Under the pieces are notes generated by a model. It was not told the DNA's origin, ran no database searches, and saw nothing but the letters and a program-made list of their open reading frames with translations. The translations under genes and the position numbers were made by a program. From Rostrohypoxylon terebratum (taxonomy: Eukaryota; Ascomycota; Sordariomycetes; Xylariales; Hypoxylaceae), in assembly GCA_022497145.1 (NCBI GenBank), contig MU385995.1:1-63006 (forward strand): a stretch of DNA of 63,006 bases, given 5' to 3'. Of this stretch, positions 22,553-34,715 are shown one piece after another (within the stretch, counting starts at the first letter, position 1; every line of letters starts with the position of its first letter).

Positions 22553-22970
22553 CGGCGACGCGATTTTCACAATGCGATATTTGCGACCAATCTTGACACG
22601 GAGTTCTTATGCGAGCACGACTGGTTTATGATGTGTGATAATGGCGTTGGGTGACTTCGGCGCAGATCATTGGCATACGAACGGACCGATACGATGAAAA
22701 CACGACTTTTATTTAGGAATTTTTTTGGGTAGTATTTTTTTCGGTTTTGAGCTTGGAAAACTTTCCAATCACGTAGCGTCCAACTTCTAGCTATTGCAGT
22801 CCGCGTTCTGCGGAAGCGCAAGCTGACTTAGGCGCCAACTTCATGTAATGGACGGATATCGAATATTGGCGCCTGGGCAGGACGTCGTATCCTACAGACC
22901 CGTATACCGTTTAGTATAGTATGTACAGTAGCGGGAAATGCTACTTGGGGTTGAATTTTTATAGCCCGTA
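22553..22970. other. intergenic between convergent genes
   Basis: Holds the 3' flanks of the disordered-protein gene and COX20. No gene or repeat recognised. Confidence 0.5.
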
Positions 22971-23583
22971 TTACCAAAATTTATACCAACTCTTCTTTGC
23001 AGCCCTTTGTTCTTCTAGTTTTAACTTTTCTGCTTCCTTTATCTTGGCGGCCTTCTCAGCGGCTGCCTTATCCATGATTTGGACTACTCGTGCCATGGCG
23101 GCGTACTCTTTGGCTCGTAGCGCCCTGCAATATTCCCATTGGATGATCGAACTTATGAAAAATGCGCCGAAGGCCCAATTTGCAGCTTTGGGTATCCGTC
23201 CTGGGGATATATGATTAGCCAAACGTATCGAAATGGCAGGAAACCCGGAGAAGCTTGGACGGCTACGTACTCCCAGCCATATAACGAATGGCACCCACTA
23301 CGGAACCGCCCACAATACCGGTCATGAAGCTCTCTCGCGCGCACGGTATTTGATGCACGTTGAGAAAATCTTCCGACTTTATAGACTGGAATGCATCCGA
23401 TATGGAGGACGGAGGAGCGTCTTTCTTCTCCTTCGCCGCTTGACCGAGGTCTTGGCCTTGGAATTTTGCGTTCGGGTTCGAGAATGTTTCGTACGCCGGT
23501 GCACCGTTGACATCTTGTTGGGTTTCGGTGGCCCCGGGTATGCGCCCGCGCATTGCAGGCGGTTCGTTGTCGTTTTGCGCCAT
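22971..23583 (-). CDS. COX20: cytochrome c oxidase assembly protein COX20
   Basis: Mitochondrial inner-membrane chaperone for Cox2 maturation in complex IV assembly. Exons 23583-23271 and 23200-22971; 180 residues. Family hallmarks: IPCARESFMTGIVGGSVVGA (first membrane segment), the loop RRIPKAANWAFGAFF (split by the intron at 23201-23270), and SSIIQWEYCRALRAKE after the second segment, then a Lys/Ala/Glu-rich coiled tail. The intron has a GTACGT donor, a GGCTAATC branch and a CCCCAG acceptor, in phase 1. The gene is divergent from POL2, sharing a 567-bp intergenic region. Confidence 0.9.
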
Positions 23584-24150
23584 GGCAATGCGGGTTGGAG
23601 ATTGTAGAAATATTATGAGCTCGAATTTCTGTGGTTCGTCTTTTGGTGGTACGAAAATCCTAGTAGTTTAGAGCTATGACGCCGATATGCAGCGATCGCA
23701 GCGATCCACTATGTATTCATGTATGCCGAAATCGAAATAAACCAATCATGAGAGCCTATGCGTTAATTGAAGCAATTAAAGATCGCGATCCACTTGTTCA
23801 GTTTTGGAAAGCGCGTTCTAATGTAGAGACGCGTTTCGCGTGTAAGTGGACAGGGGTGCGTGGTCCATTCAGTGGTGATTAACGATTTTGTCTGTTATCA
23901 ACACAACCCCATACACAGTTTACAGTTTACACAGTTTCCACAGTTTCCAAACTCATACAACGGCGAACATTCCTTCAGGGAAATCTCGTTGCTAATTAAA
24001 TTGTTCCTTGAATGGTTGTCGCCGTCAATGATGTTTCTATAACAGGACTCTACTTCATGACGGTCTATGGTTCCTCTCTAGGTAATTAGAACAATCTTCT
24101 TGTGAGGCAATCCTCGACCTCGAATTCAACTCCCTTTCACCGAGTACAAT
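23584..24150. promoter_or_regulatory. bidirectional COX20/POL2 promoter region
   Basis: Head-to-head spacer of 567 bp. Contains ACGCGT at 23829-23834, the MluI cell-cycle box (MCB) recognised by MBF, directly followed by TTTCGCG, which on the other strand reads CGCGAAA and matches the SCB consensus CRCGAAA. The pair lies about 320 bp before the POL2 ATG. Short repeated ACAGTTT/CACAGTTTCC units occur at about 23915-23950. Regulation by MBF/SBF is inference from yeast knowledge. Confidence 0.5.
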
Positions 24151-27100
24151 ATGCCGAACACCTCCCTACGACGCCCACAAAAGGGTTATGCCCGCCGAGG
24201 AGGCAAGCAAGCCTATCATGGAGCGAACCGGACTCGAACGTTCGCTGCTTCGACTACTCGAACCGAAGGTACATCGGCCGATGAAAGACTCGAGCGAACG
24301 CTACTTGCGCAACAGATCGACGAGTCCATGGGCTTTGCTAGATACGAGTCAGGCAGAAGAAAAGAAGGCTGGCTCGTCAACGTCCAACCGACAACCGTAG
24401 CGCTCGACGACGATCGATCTCCCGGCGGCAGAGCGGCACTAGATTGCTATTTCATTGAGGAAGATGGCCAGACTTTCAAGGCGACTGTCGAATACGAACC
24501 ATATTTCGTGATAGCATGCCGGAAAGGGCGAGAGGGCGAAGTCGAGGAATGGCTCAAACGCGTTCCTGGCGGCGGTGTCGTACGCAGCGTAAAACGTGTC
24601 GAGAAAGAAGACCTATCCATGCCGAATCACCTTCTTGGGTATAGAAGAACATTTCTTGAGCTACGATTTAGAAATGTCCAGGATTTGATGACTGCGAGGA
24701 GAGAGATTATGCCTATAGCAGAGAAGAATAAAAAGTCTATGGGCACGGTTGATGTTTATGCGGAGGTTGCTGCGTGAGTCTTCCTAACCCGAGGAATGGT
24801 AGTTCTTAATAGTCGAGTGCTAACTTTTTCATTAGCGAACAAGCTGGCTTCGACCTTTTTGATGATTCACGAGATGACGATAGACGACATAATGCCTCAT
24901 TTTCAGATGCCAGCGACTATATTGTCGATATTAGAGAGTACGATGTGCCGTATCACGTAAGAGTTATGATTGATATGGGTAAGTCTGTGTCGCGAATATG
25001 CCTTGCCTCCCCGAGCTAATGAATACACCAGACATCCGAGCAGGAAAATGGTATTTTGTGGAGGTAAAGCATGGCATCACCACTATTACACTTAATGAAG
25101 AACATATCGTCCAAGCAGACCCTGTAGTAATGGCCTTCGATATCGAGACGACCAAGGCCCCTCTCAAATTCCCCGACGCAGCTATAGATCAGGTCATGAT
25201 GATGTCTTATATGATAGACGGCCAAGGTTTCCTCATCACCAACCGAGAAATTGTTTCCGAAGATATTTCCGACTTCGAATATACCCCCAAGGCCGAATAT
25301 CCTGGGCCATTTATGATTTTCAACGAGCCCAACGAGAAGGCTGTTATAGAGAGATTCTTTTCACATATCAAAGAAGCGCGACCGACCGTCATTGCCACGT
25401 ACAACGGCGACTTTTTCGATTGGCCATTTGTAGAAGCGAGAGCAAGTGTCAATGGGATTGATATGTATCGCGAGATCGGATGGAAGAAGGATAATGAGGA
25501 CATATATAAGTGCACATACGGTGTTCACATGGATTGTTTGGCTTGGGTCAACCGTGATTCCTACTTACCGCAGGGAAGTCGAGGTTTAAAAGCCGTCACC
25601 GTTGCCAAGCTTGGCTATGATCCCGACGAACTTGACCCCGAACTCATGACACCATACGCAAACGAGCGACCCCAAACGCTAGCTGAGTACTCAGTCTCCG
25701 ATGCCGTTGCCACCTATTATTTGTACATGAAGTACATCCATCCTTTCATCTTCTCTCTCTGTACGATTCTTCCTCTTGGAGGCGACGACGTTCTGCGCAA
25801 AGGAACCGGTACATTGTGCGAGATGTTGTTGATGGTGCAAGCATATCAGCATGAAATCATACTACCAAATAAGCACATGTCACCAAGGGAGGCATTCTGG
25901 GAAGGTCATCTACTCGATGCTGAGACTTACGTTGGTGGTCATGTCGAAAGTATCGAAGCAGGAGTGTTTCGGGCGGATATTCCAGTCAACTTTGCCGTCG
26001 ACCCAGGGGCTATCGACGAATTGATTGGCGATCTGGATAACGCGCTCAAATTCGTTGTCGAGATCGAGGAAAAGAAATCGTTAGATGATGTGACGAATTA
26101 TGATGAGGTCAAACAACAGATCGCATCTCGGTTATTGCAGCTCAAGGAAACCCCTAACCGAAATGAGAGGCCACTGATTTATCATCTGGATGTCGCATCT
26201 ATGTATCCGAACATCATGACCACAAACCGACTACAGCCTGACTCTATGATTCAAGAATCAGATTGTGCTGCTTGCGATTTCAACCGACCAGGAAAGACTT
26301 GCGACAGGAGATTGCCTTGGGCCTGGAGAGGCGAGTATCTGCCAGCTAAACGAGACGAGTACAACATGATTCGACATGCGCTTGAGAATGAGAAATTCCC
26401 AGGAAAACGCCCTGGTGCCCCAATGAGAACGTTCCAAGAATTGCCAGAAGATGAGCAAGCCGCGCTGACTAGGAAACGATTGACATTGTACAGTCAAAAG
26501 GTTTACCACAAAATTCGTGAGCAAACAACGATTGTCCGGGAAGCAATTATTTGTCAACGAGAGAATCCATTTTATATCAACACAGTGAGAGATTTCCGAG
26601 ATCGTCGATACGACTACAAGGGCAAGGCGAAAGTTTGGAAGGGGAAGACCGAGTCGCTGAAATCATCTGGGGCAGCAGCTAATGAGGTTGAAGCTGCTAA
26701 GAAGATGATCGTTCTTTATGACTCTCTGCAACTCGCTCACAAGGTCATTTTGAATTCCTTCTACGGTTATGTCATGCGAAAGGGATCTCGATGGTACTCG
26801 ATGGAGATGGCCGGTGTTACCTGTTTGACCGGTGCTACGATTATCCAGCTCGCTAGATCGCTTGTTGAACGTCTTGGGCGACCTCTAGAATTGGATACTG
26901 ATGGTATATGGTGTATGTTGCCAGCAACATTCCCTGAGAACTTCTCTTTCAAGCTCAAGAACGGCAAAAAGTGCACCATATCATACCCTTGTGTGATGTT
27001 GAATCACCTCGTCCACGACAAGTTCACGAACCACCAGTACCAGACTCTAGTTGACCCGAAGACGTTCAAATATGAGACGCATAGCGACAACTCCATCTTC

Positions 27101-30100
27101 TTCGAGGTCGATGGCCCCTACAAGGCTATGGTCTTGCCAACGTCGAAGGAGGAGGACAAGAACTTGAAGAAGCGATACGCCGTCTTTAACGATGACGGTA
27201 GTTTGGCTGAACTCAAAGGATTCGAAGTTAAGCGAAGAGGTGAATTGAAGCTTATCAAAATCTTTCAACAGCAAATCTTCAAATTCTTCCTCGAGGGCAC
27301 TACCCTTACAGAATGCTATGCCGCCGTAGCAAAGGTTGCGAATAGGTGGCTCGATGTTTTGCACAGCAAGGGTACCACACTTGCCGATGAAGAACTTATC
27401 GATCTCATTTGCGAAAACCGAAGCATGTCTAAGACCCTTGAGGAATATGGAAACCAAAAGTCCACATCAATTACGACAGCGAAACGTTTGGCAGAGTTCT
27501 TGGGCGAACAGATGGTTAAAGATAAAGGACTCAACTGCAAGTACATCATCTGCGCCAAACCTCGAAGCGCTCCCGTCACTGAACGAGCCGTGCCGGTCGC
27601 TATCTTCTCAGCCGCGCCAGATATCAAGCGACATTATTTAACAAAGTGGCTGAAGGAAGAACCGTCCGATACAGACCCTAGGGCTTTGCTAGATTGGGAC
27701 TATTACCTAGAGCGTCTCGGCTCTGTCATTCAGAAGTTGATCACCATCCCTGCTGCGTTGCAGAAAGTGCGCAACCCAGTCCCAAGAGTACCGCATCCAG
27801 ACTGGCTCCAGCGAAGGATCAATATTAAAGACGACAAGATGAAGCAGAAGAAGTTGACCGACCTCTTCGCCAGTACTAAAGGACCTTTAGAGATCACAAA
27901 TCTCAATGGTTCTAGGCTTGACGACCTCGAAGATTTTGGAACAAAACTGCTAAAACCGAAGAGTACGACAGCAGCTATTACTGCGTCTCAGCAACCAACA
28001 TCCACAGCGTCCAAGCGAAAATCACCCGAACCAGAGAAAGAGAACCTAGACCCTTTCGCAGCACTGCCAAAAAAGATGCCAAGTCCTTCGGATGACTACC
28101 CAGCCTTTTTAGAGTACCAGAAAAAGAAGTGGAAAATTCAAAAACAAGCTCGAATTCGTCGACGCCACCTTTTCGGAGATCGCCGTGGCAACTTAAATGG
28201 CAATATCCAACAAACATTCCGTCAGCGGGCAGAAGTGACATACAGGAATACTTGGCAGGTACTCCAGCTCCGCGATACTGATAATCCAGGTGTAGTTACT
28301 GCATTCGTCTTAATCGATGCTAAAGTCCACCCTCTGAAGATCAAAGTCTCGCGGCAGGTGTTCCTCAACCTGAAGGGTAAAGATCTACCCGATATCGAAG
28401 TTGATGGCTGTGAAGTCGAGCAAGTCAACCATACCTTGCCCAATGGACACTCCTCGACGCACCTATTCAAGATAACCGTGCCTGAGGATGTTTATTTCGC
28501 GGAAGCGGCGAAGTTTTCGTTACTCTTCAACCATCCGAGTGTAGAAGGTGTATATGAAAAACAGGTTCCATTGAATATGCGAGCAATGCTCCAGCTTGGA
28601 AATCTATGCACCATTGATGAGAGTCAACCAGGTGTCCTAGGGAAAGGCCTCGAGCAAGGTTTCGATCTCAATGGTTTAATCAAGCCCAAGAAGCCAAGAA
28701 CATATTTGGATTCCAATCCCCTCGCGTATATATATATATCACATATCACCGCCGGCGAGAGGCAGATTTTCGGCCTTTTCTCCTCGGCTAGGGATCAGGC
28801 CCATATAGTCATCCTTCAAAAGACCAAGGACTCCGGCCAAGACTTACCGAACGTCACCAAAATTTACAGCGATATGTATACAAGAAGGCGACAAGAGGCA
28901 GCAGGAACTAATTGGCAAGACTGCTTCTCCTACCAGGAAAAACTGACCTTCACGGTGACTCAAGTCACCACACGACGCAAGGCACACTTGGAGATCAGCG
29001 ATCTTGTCAAGAAGATGAAGAAAGACGAGTTGAAGCCTCTAATGCTGGTCATTCAATCCTCACAGCAAAACCTACTTGTTCACGACGTCCCTATACTAGC
29101 AGAATTCCCCATTCTTCCTCTTCGATATGACCAAGCAGACAGCTCCCTTCCTCCTCTTGGCTGGCAATCTATTGTCGCAAAACGCCTCGTTTCTCATTAC
29201 CTTAACCTTGGGTCCTGGATCTTACACTTAACAGCCCTAGCTAGATATGGTGACATACCATTATGTAACCTAGAACGAGACGATCCTAGGTTCCTAATCG
29301 ACGTCGCATATGCTCGACGACTACGGTTGAACAATGTTGTGCTATGGTGGTCACCTGGTCCCAGACCAGACCATGCTGGCTACGAGCAAGATGATGTTAC
29401 GGGTCCTCTTGATACCGTCTCCATGCCATCGGCAAATAATCCTGGCACATATGCATCAGTCTGTATCGACCTTGAAGTCCGAAACCTTGCCATTAATACG
29501 ATCCTCACGTCCTCTCTCATCAACGAGCTTGAAGGTGCCGACTCCATATCCTTCAATCCAGCGACAGACTCGGCGCCATCAGATGGGAACGAAGTCCTCC
29601 ATTCTGAAGGCGCATTTGCCAATGCTGGTGTACTTGTATTGCGCGAGATGGTCAAGTCCTGGTGGGCGGAAGCTTGCAAAGGCAGTCCCATGGCCGACAT
29701 ACTAGTTCAACATTTAGTGCGATGGGTTGAGTCTCCTGACTCATTCATGTACGACCGAGCACTTCATTACTACGTGCAGATGATGAGTAGGAAAGCTCTC
29801 TTGCAACTTATGGCGGACTTCCGCCGAGTTGGCTCGCAAGTTGTATTCGCGAATGCGAATCGCCTTCTCCTGCAGACTACCAAGTCGGAAGTAGGGAATG
29901 CGTACGCATACAGCCAGTATATCATAAAGAGCATCAAAAGCAAACCATTATTCCATTTCATTGATCTCGAAATCAAAGAGTACTGGGATTACTTGGTATG
30001 GTATGACGAGTTTAATTATGGTGGCAAGGCCTGTCAAGAAGTTGTTGAAGCTGAGCAGCAGAGCCTTCAAACTATTATGAACTGGCAAATGAAGACATTC

Positions 30101-31006
30101 CTACCTCTTCGTCTGCAAGATACCTTCCAGCATTGGGTTGTGGAGTTCATTCAACTCATGCATAGAATCAAACGCCCATTACTTGCGAATGGTGACCTCG
30201 ACGCCACACAATGTCTCACTCAATTACCATTACGCAACGGCTCTCAGGGAGATGATGGGGATAAAACACAGATTATCCTCACAACTGATTTCGAGAAGAA
30301 GCTCAAAAAAGAAATACGATCTCTCACCTCAACCCAGGCTCGCGAGCTTCTTCATCCAGAATTAGCATCGGATTGGTCATTTCCGTCGCTACCAGGCAGC
30401 CATATCAAGAATATTCACAACCGTAACGCCGTACTTGACCTCGTCAAGTCTCTTATGCAAGTTCTCTCGTTAGATAAAAACATCACAATGGAAGCGCGAC
30501 TCCTCAGGAAAGATTTACTTGCACTATTCGATGTGCGCGAATTCAGTAAGGAGGGTGCATTCGTAAATCCGAGCGAGAGCTTGAAGATCCCACAGTGGAG
30601 CTGCCCGGAATGTACGCTTGCGCGCGATTGGGATTTATGCCGTGACGAGTCCCTCCTCCCGGACTTAGGTGAGACAGAGGCGGATATCCGAAAGGCAGCC
30701 GCTGCCAAGGTATGGCGCTGTCAATTTTGCAATGCGGAACTAGAGCGATTGAGGATTGAGGAGAAGCTACTGGCCGATGTGCAGGCAATGGTCGTGGAGT
30801 GGACTACCCAGGATCTAAAGTGCGAACGATGCGGCAGTGTCAGACTCAACGATCTCATGGAGCATTGCACATGCAGCGGGCCGTGGATAGAAAGCGTGAA
30901 GAGAGACGAGGTGGTCAGGAAGCTGGGTGTTCACCAAGGCATTGCTAAATGGTACGGGCTGAGGATGCTGGAGAGTCTTGTCACGGAGGTACTCGGAGGG
31001 CTGTAG
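24151..31006 (+). CDS. POL2: DNA polymerase epsilon catalytic subunit
   Basis: Leading-strand replicative polymerase. Exons 24151-24773, 24836-24978 and 25032-31006; 2246 residues, close to yeast Pol2. Exonuclease motifs: FDIETTK (about residue 291), YNGDFFDWPF and YSVSDAVATYYLY. Polymerase motifs: A, LDVASMYPN (Asp near 642); B, NSFYGYVMRKGSRW; C, DTDGIWC (near 877). These positions agree with yeast numbering. QKKLTDLF after the catalytic half resembles the PCNA-interacting box. The inactive second polymerase half follows. The C-terminus carries two Cys clusters: CPEC...CQFC (near 2113), then CERCG...CTC. The gene appears fully intact. The upstream MCB/SCB-like element suggests G1/S control. 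Confidence 0.97.
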
Positions 31007-31567
31007 GACGGCCACCGCTAGTGATTAGGTAGGCAAGATCAAGGCATGATACGAGCATATTCATGGCGTTGTGGCGAGTTGGTTGGCTTGTCTATATGCA
31101 CATATAGTAAATAATACTTGATAACTACGCAATTGCCCCTTTTCTTCGCAAATTTCATCAACCACTCTGATCTAAACCATCCTTATTTAGAGACAAGTAC
31201 GGATGAAGGACGTCGTTGCCCATTCCAGGCCGACCGTCAACACGGATGTACACGCTTGGTTACACTCGCCTATATCCAACTCACCTCATTTATTCGAAGG
31301 CTTATCTTCGACGTATCCCCAGTAGCCGATAAACTGATATCGCCTGCAGACTTATAGATATTTCTGTGAACTTCCCGAGCCAACCAACTTCTATCCCGAT
31401 TTCGTTCTGCTGCATCTTGGCGGTCACATCACGATCGGAAGCGGGGTACCCATCATGTCATGAGGTCTGTGTCAAGACCAGTATATCGACCTTTTTACAA
31501 CGGCCTCTGCGACTACTACACTGTCTCATAGTCAATCGCATATCACCATTGCTAGATCATCAAACTG
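31007..31567. other. intergenic, nothing recognised
   Basis: Spacer between POL2 and the next plus-strand gene. Short open frames here lack motifs, and none could be joined by splice signals with confidence. Confidence 0.45.
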
Positions 31568-32163
31568 ATGATGACTATCTCCGAAAGATTAGGAATTCCA
31601 GATTCTCAGGCTTTCCATAAAGGACTGTCTGCGTGCAGCTCTTGTAGTGAGAGGAATAAATTGGTCATTACACATGTGAGTACCGGGTAGTGTGCTCTCG
31701 TTTTTCCCTGGTAACACTGACACATGGTTACTTACCAACCCAGATGGGCTGGAAGGATATCTCGGGTTATCAGGAAACATGTAGCAGAAACATACATCAA
31801 TTCCCGCTTCTAGACGATTGCACCGTCGTTCTACTCCACGGGAGAATAATCCTCGACGACGACGACCGGATATTTTCCGGGACCAACACCGCCGTGAGGA
31901 TAAAAGGCTCCAAGACGTTGACTATATGTAGCAACACTGCAGTAGCGTGGAATCCCGCGCCGTGCTGCTGGGAGGCCGACGCGTGTCTGCGTGCTTATGA
32001 CGGAGAGTGTAGGAGGTTGGGCATTGGGAATGTTAGGGAGGAAAAGAAAGCGAGTTGGTGGAGGAAGATAGGTGAACAGGCTGGGTTGTTGAAGAGTACG
32101 GAGGAGAGGAAGGTTCAGGCGATGTTCGAGTCTATTGAAGCGAATACGAGGAGTTACAAGTAG
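31568..32163 (+). CDS. unknown Cys-containing protein
   Basis: Two exons, 31568-31675 and 31744-32163, giving 175 residues. The intron (31676-31743) has a GTGAGT donor, a CACTGACAC branch and a CCCAG acceptor, and joins in phase 0. The N-terminus is soluble, with CSSCSERNK at about residue 23. The middle is a beta-rich run (CTVVLLHGRIILDDDDRIF, TLTICSNTAVAWNPAPCCW), then CLRAYDGECRRLG, ending in a basic amphipathic region. No signal peptide and no family recognised. The start could be further upstream if another exon exists. Confidence 0.5.
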
Positions 32164-32509
32164 GCAAACAGGACTTCTTGGAATCCGTCATCATCGATGG
32201 CTTCCAACTGTTATCGTAACGGTTTATATAGTAGCTTACTAAGGTGCCCGGCACTAGACTACATTAATTATAGACAATAAAGGACGTGTAGGTACCTATT
32301 CAGATTCGTCTCTCTACAATTCAGGAGCATTCCTCAAACAATGGAGATTAGGGTAAGGATTAGGGTTTCAAGGTTAAGGTAAGGGTTGTACTACTGGGAA
32401 TAGGGTTAGGGTATGGTCTACTCTGGATTATCGAGATAAACGCTGGGTAGAATACATACTCCTATCACTTTATGTATATTGCAGATTTGACTCGAATGTT
32501 ATTGATTAC
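32164..32509. other. intergenic between convergent genes, with telomere-like repeats
   Basis: Holds the 3' flanks of the unknown gene and the GMC oxidoreductase. A cluster of TTAGGG variants occupies 32347-32414. No other feature. Confidence 0.6.
32347..32414 (+). repeat. degenerate telomere-like repeat cluster
   Basis: About 68 bp with repeated TTAGGG or near variants (ATTAGGGTAAGG, ATTAGGGTTT, GGTTAAGGTAAGGG, ATAGGGTTAGGG). This is the longest interstitial telomere-like patch in the window. Confidence 0.8.
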
Positions 32510-34482
32510 CTACTCTCTCCTTCCGAAATTATCATCGCGAATCATTTTTGCCCCCTTTTCTGCAATCGCGTAGACTGTAGCTTGAAGATGAGCACTGATT
32601 TGAAGTGGCATGATGCTAGCATCAATAACCCTCAATCTTTGCACGCCGTAAACGCGAAGGCGGTCATCAACCACCCCTGAATGGATTCCACCTTCCCCTC
32701 CCATCCCACAGGTCCCTATTGGATGCCAATCGGTGGATGTGTGCTTAACGGTCCAGTCCCTTAGTTCCTCATCAGCCTCTACCAATGCGGGTGGAAATAC
32801 CCTTGAGTGAACAACCTCACATAGAGGCGCCGATTCGGAAATTTTCTTAGCGAACTTGATACAGTGCGTCATGATATCGAGGTCGATCTCTCCATGAGGA
32901 CCAGAGTAGTAACCAGGGTCAATTACCGGCTTATCGGCAATGGATGCTTGGTTGCTCTCCCCGTGCTGGAGCTCTGACCTGTTACGAAAATGAATACTTC
33001 CCCGCGAAAAAGGATATTGCAAAATCTGCAGTATGCTCATATAATTCTTCCCCGTGTCTGGTTCTGGCCGGAAATCCGAACTCCAGTTCTTGAGGTCAAA
33101 GATATATTCAAATTGGCCAAGTTTGGCGGAAGGCTCAAATCGGCTTTTCAAGATTGTCGTTTTCTCTGGTGGATGCTGCTCTAGTATCTTGACCTTTGAA
33201 GCGATTTGTTGGAATGTCTCCTGGGAAGTCGCCATTGAGATGGGCAAGTAACAATAAGGGGTCCCGGGAGGTTCCAAGTCTGCCTTTTGCAGGGATGGGT
33301 CAACTTCGAAGACCGATATGGTCACTGTCCTCGGTATTAATAGGCGATTCTAACGACTAGTATGATAGATACCTACTCACTCAGATGATCTTGTAGATTT
33401 TCGCCAACGTTTGGATTATCCACCTTGACCTCAACACCTGCGTTGCCGAGAATTTCAGGATTTCCTATACCTGAAAGTTCCAGTAATTGTGGTGACTGAA
33501 CACTTCCCGCACTCACAATGACTTCTCTAGCTGCTGATGCAGTAAAGTGGCTACCACCATGCGTGTATCGAGCCCCTGTTGCAATCCACTCTCCGTTCTC
33601 CTTACTGAGGATAATGTCTTGAACAAGAGCTTCGGTCAAGATGAAAAGATTTTTTCTTGACGAATTAGGCAGATAGTATGCTAGTGAAGCATATGACCTG
33701 GTATCGTCATTGGGGTTCACGGAATTGAGATTCGTCCAGACACCAACATTTGAGCCTGCATCATGTGCCCTATTCTCCGGAATTCCAGCATTTATCAGAG
33801 TATCGTAACAGAGCTGATGTGTCTTTGAGTACTGTTTGGCGTATGATGTGTGAACTGGACCATAGGTACCAATAGCTGAGGAATCGAAGTACAATCGATG
33901 AACCTCTTGGGCCTCTTCGTCGGGTACATGAAAGTTTTCAGACTTCTTAAAGAAGGGCCTAGTATTATTGATTAGGTAGGTAATTCATATTTTCACGTGT
34001 TAGACTGAAACCCACAAGAGATCATTCCAACCCCATCCTTTATTCCCCAATTGTTCCCAGGCATCATAGTCTTCTTGATTACCGCGATTCCAGGTCATCA
34101 AGTTCAATGCACTGGTACCACCCAAGACTTTCCCTCGTGGCCAGGAGAGAGTCCTTCCACCTAAACCCTGCTGCGGGACTGTTTCAAACTGCCAGTTATA
34201 CTTGGTTCCTAAGGCTTGGAGAACCGGCCTAGGCGCGTTGATGGTTTCTTCTTCGAGGGCCGCCGGACCAGCTTCAAGAACTCCAACATTCAGATTGGGG
34301 TCTTTAGATAAGCGCGTTGCCACTACGAGGCCGGCTGTCCCACCACCTATAACTAGGTAATCGAAATTGCAGGCTGCGAAATCTTCGGGACTGATCGGGG
34401 TGGTAGCCATGGGGATGACGGGCAGAGAAGAGACACTAAGGAGGAAAGAAAGATAAGAAGTATTCTGCCATATTAATATCAT
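32510..34482 (-). CDS. GMC (AA3) oxidoreductase, alcohol oxidase/choline dehydrogenase-like
   Basis: FAD-dependent oxidoreductase of the glucose-methanol-choline superfamily. Exons 34482-34016, 33958-33381 and 33324-32510; 619 residues. The Rossmann FAD motif is DYLVIGGGTAGLVVATRLS, with LEAGP following. The GMC signature 1 is WPRGKVLGGTSALN and signature 2 is AGSVQSPQLLELSGIG. The active-site His lies in DWHPIGTCGMGG, with a second His in the final ISAHLQATVYAIAEKGA block. Introns are GT-AG with phases 2 and 1. A second ATG at 34410 (MATTPISPEDF) gives 595 residues. The longer start adds a hydrophobic stretch that could be a weak signal peptide, so secretion is undecided. The substrate is unknown. 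Confidence 0.88.
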
Positions 34483-34715
34483 ATCATTGTTGGTTACACG
34501 GGATGAGCTGTAACCCCTTATTCATCCTATCTTTTAATCTCACCAATTGAGTGGCCCGGAGAACAGTCCGCGTTTGCTCCGCATTCTATGCAGTCACATT
34601 CATCCTAAACGCTAGACCTAGTTTGAATCTCTACATTTACATCTCCAACAAATATATATACTTATAATCATCAATTGGTTTGTTAGAAGGTCGAATATAA
34701 GTGCCAGTTAAGGGG

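Noticed and set aside
28727..28738. TATATATA run as a promoter element
   Set aside because: It lies inside the POL2 coding frame and encodes YIYI.
31118..31357. Open frame after POL2
   Set aside because: It has no motif and cannot be joined to a neighbour by splice signals. It is likely chance.
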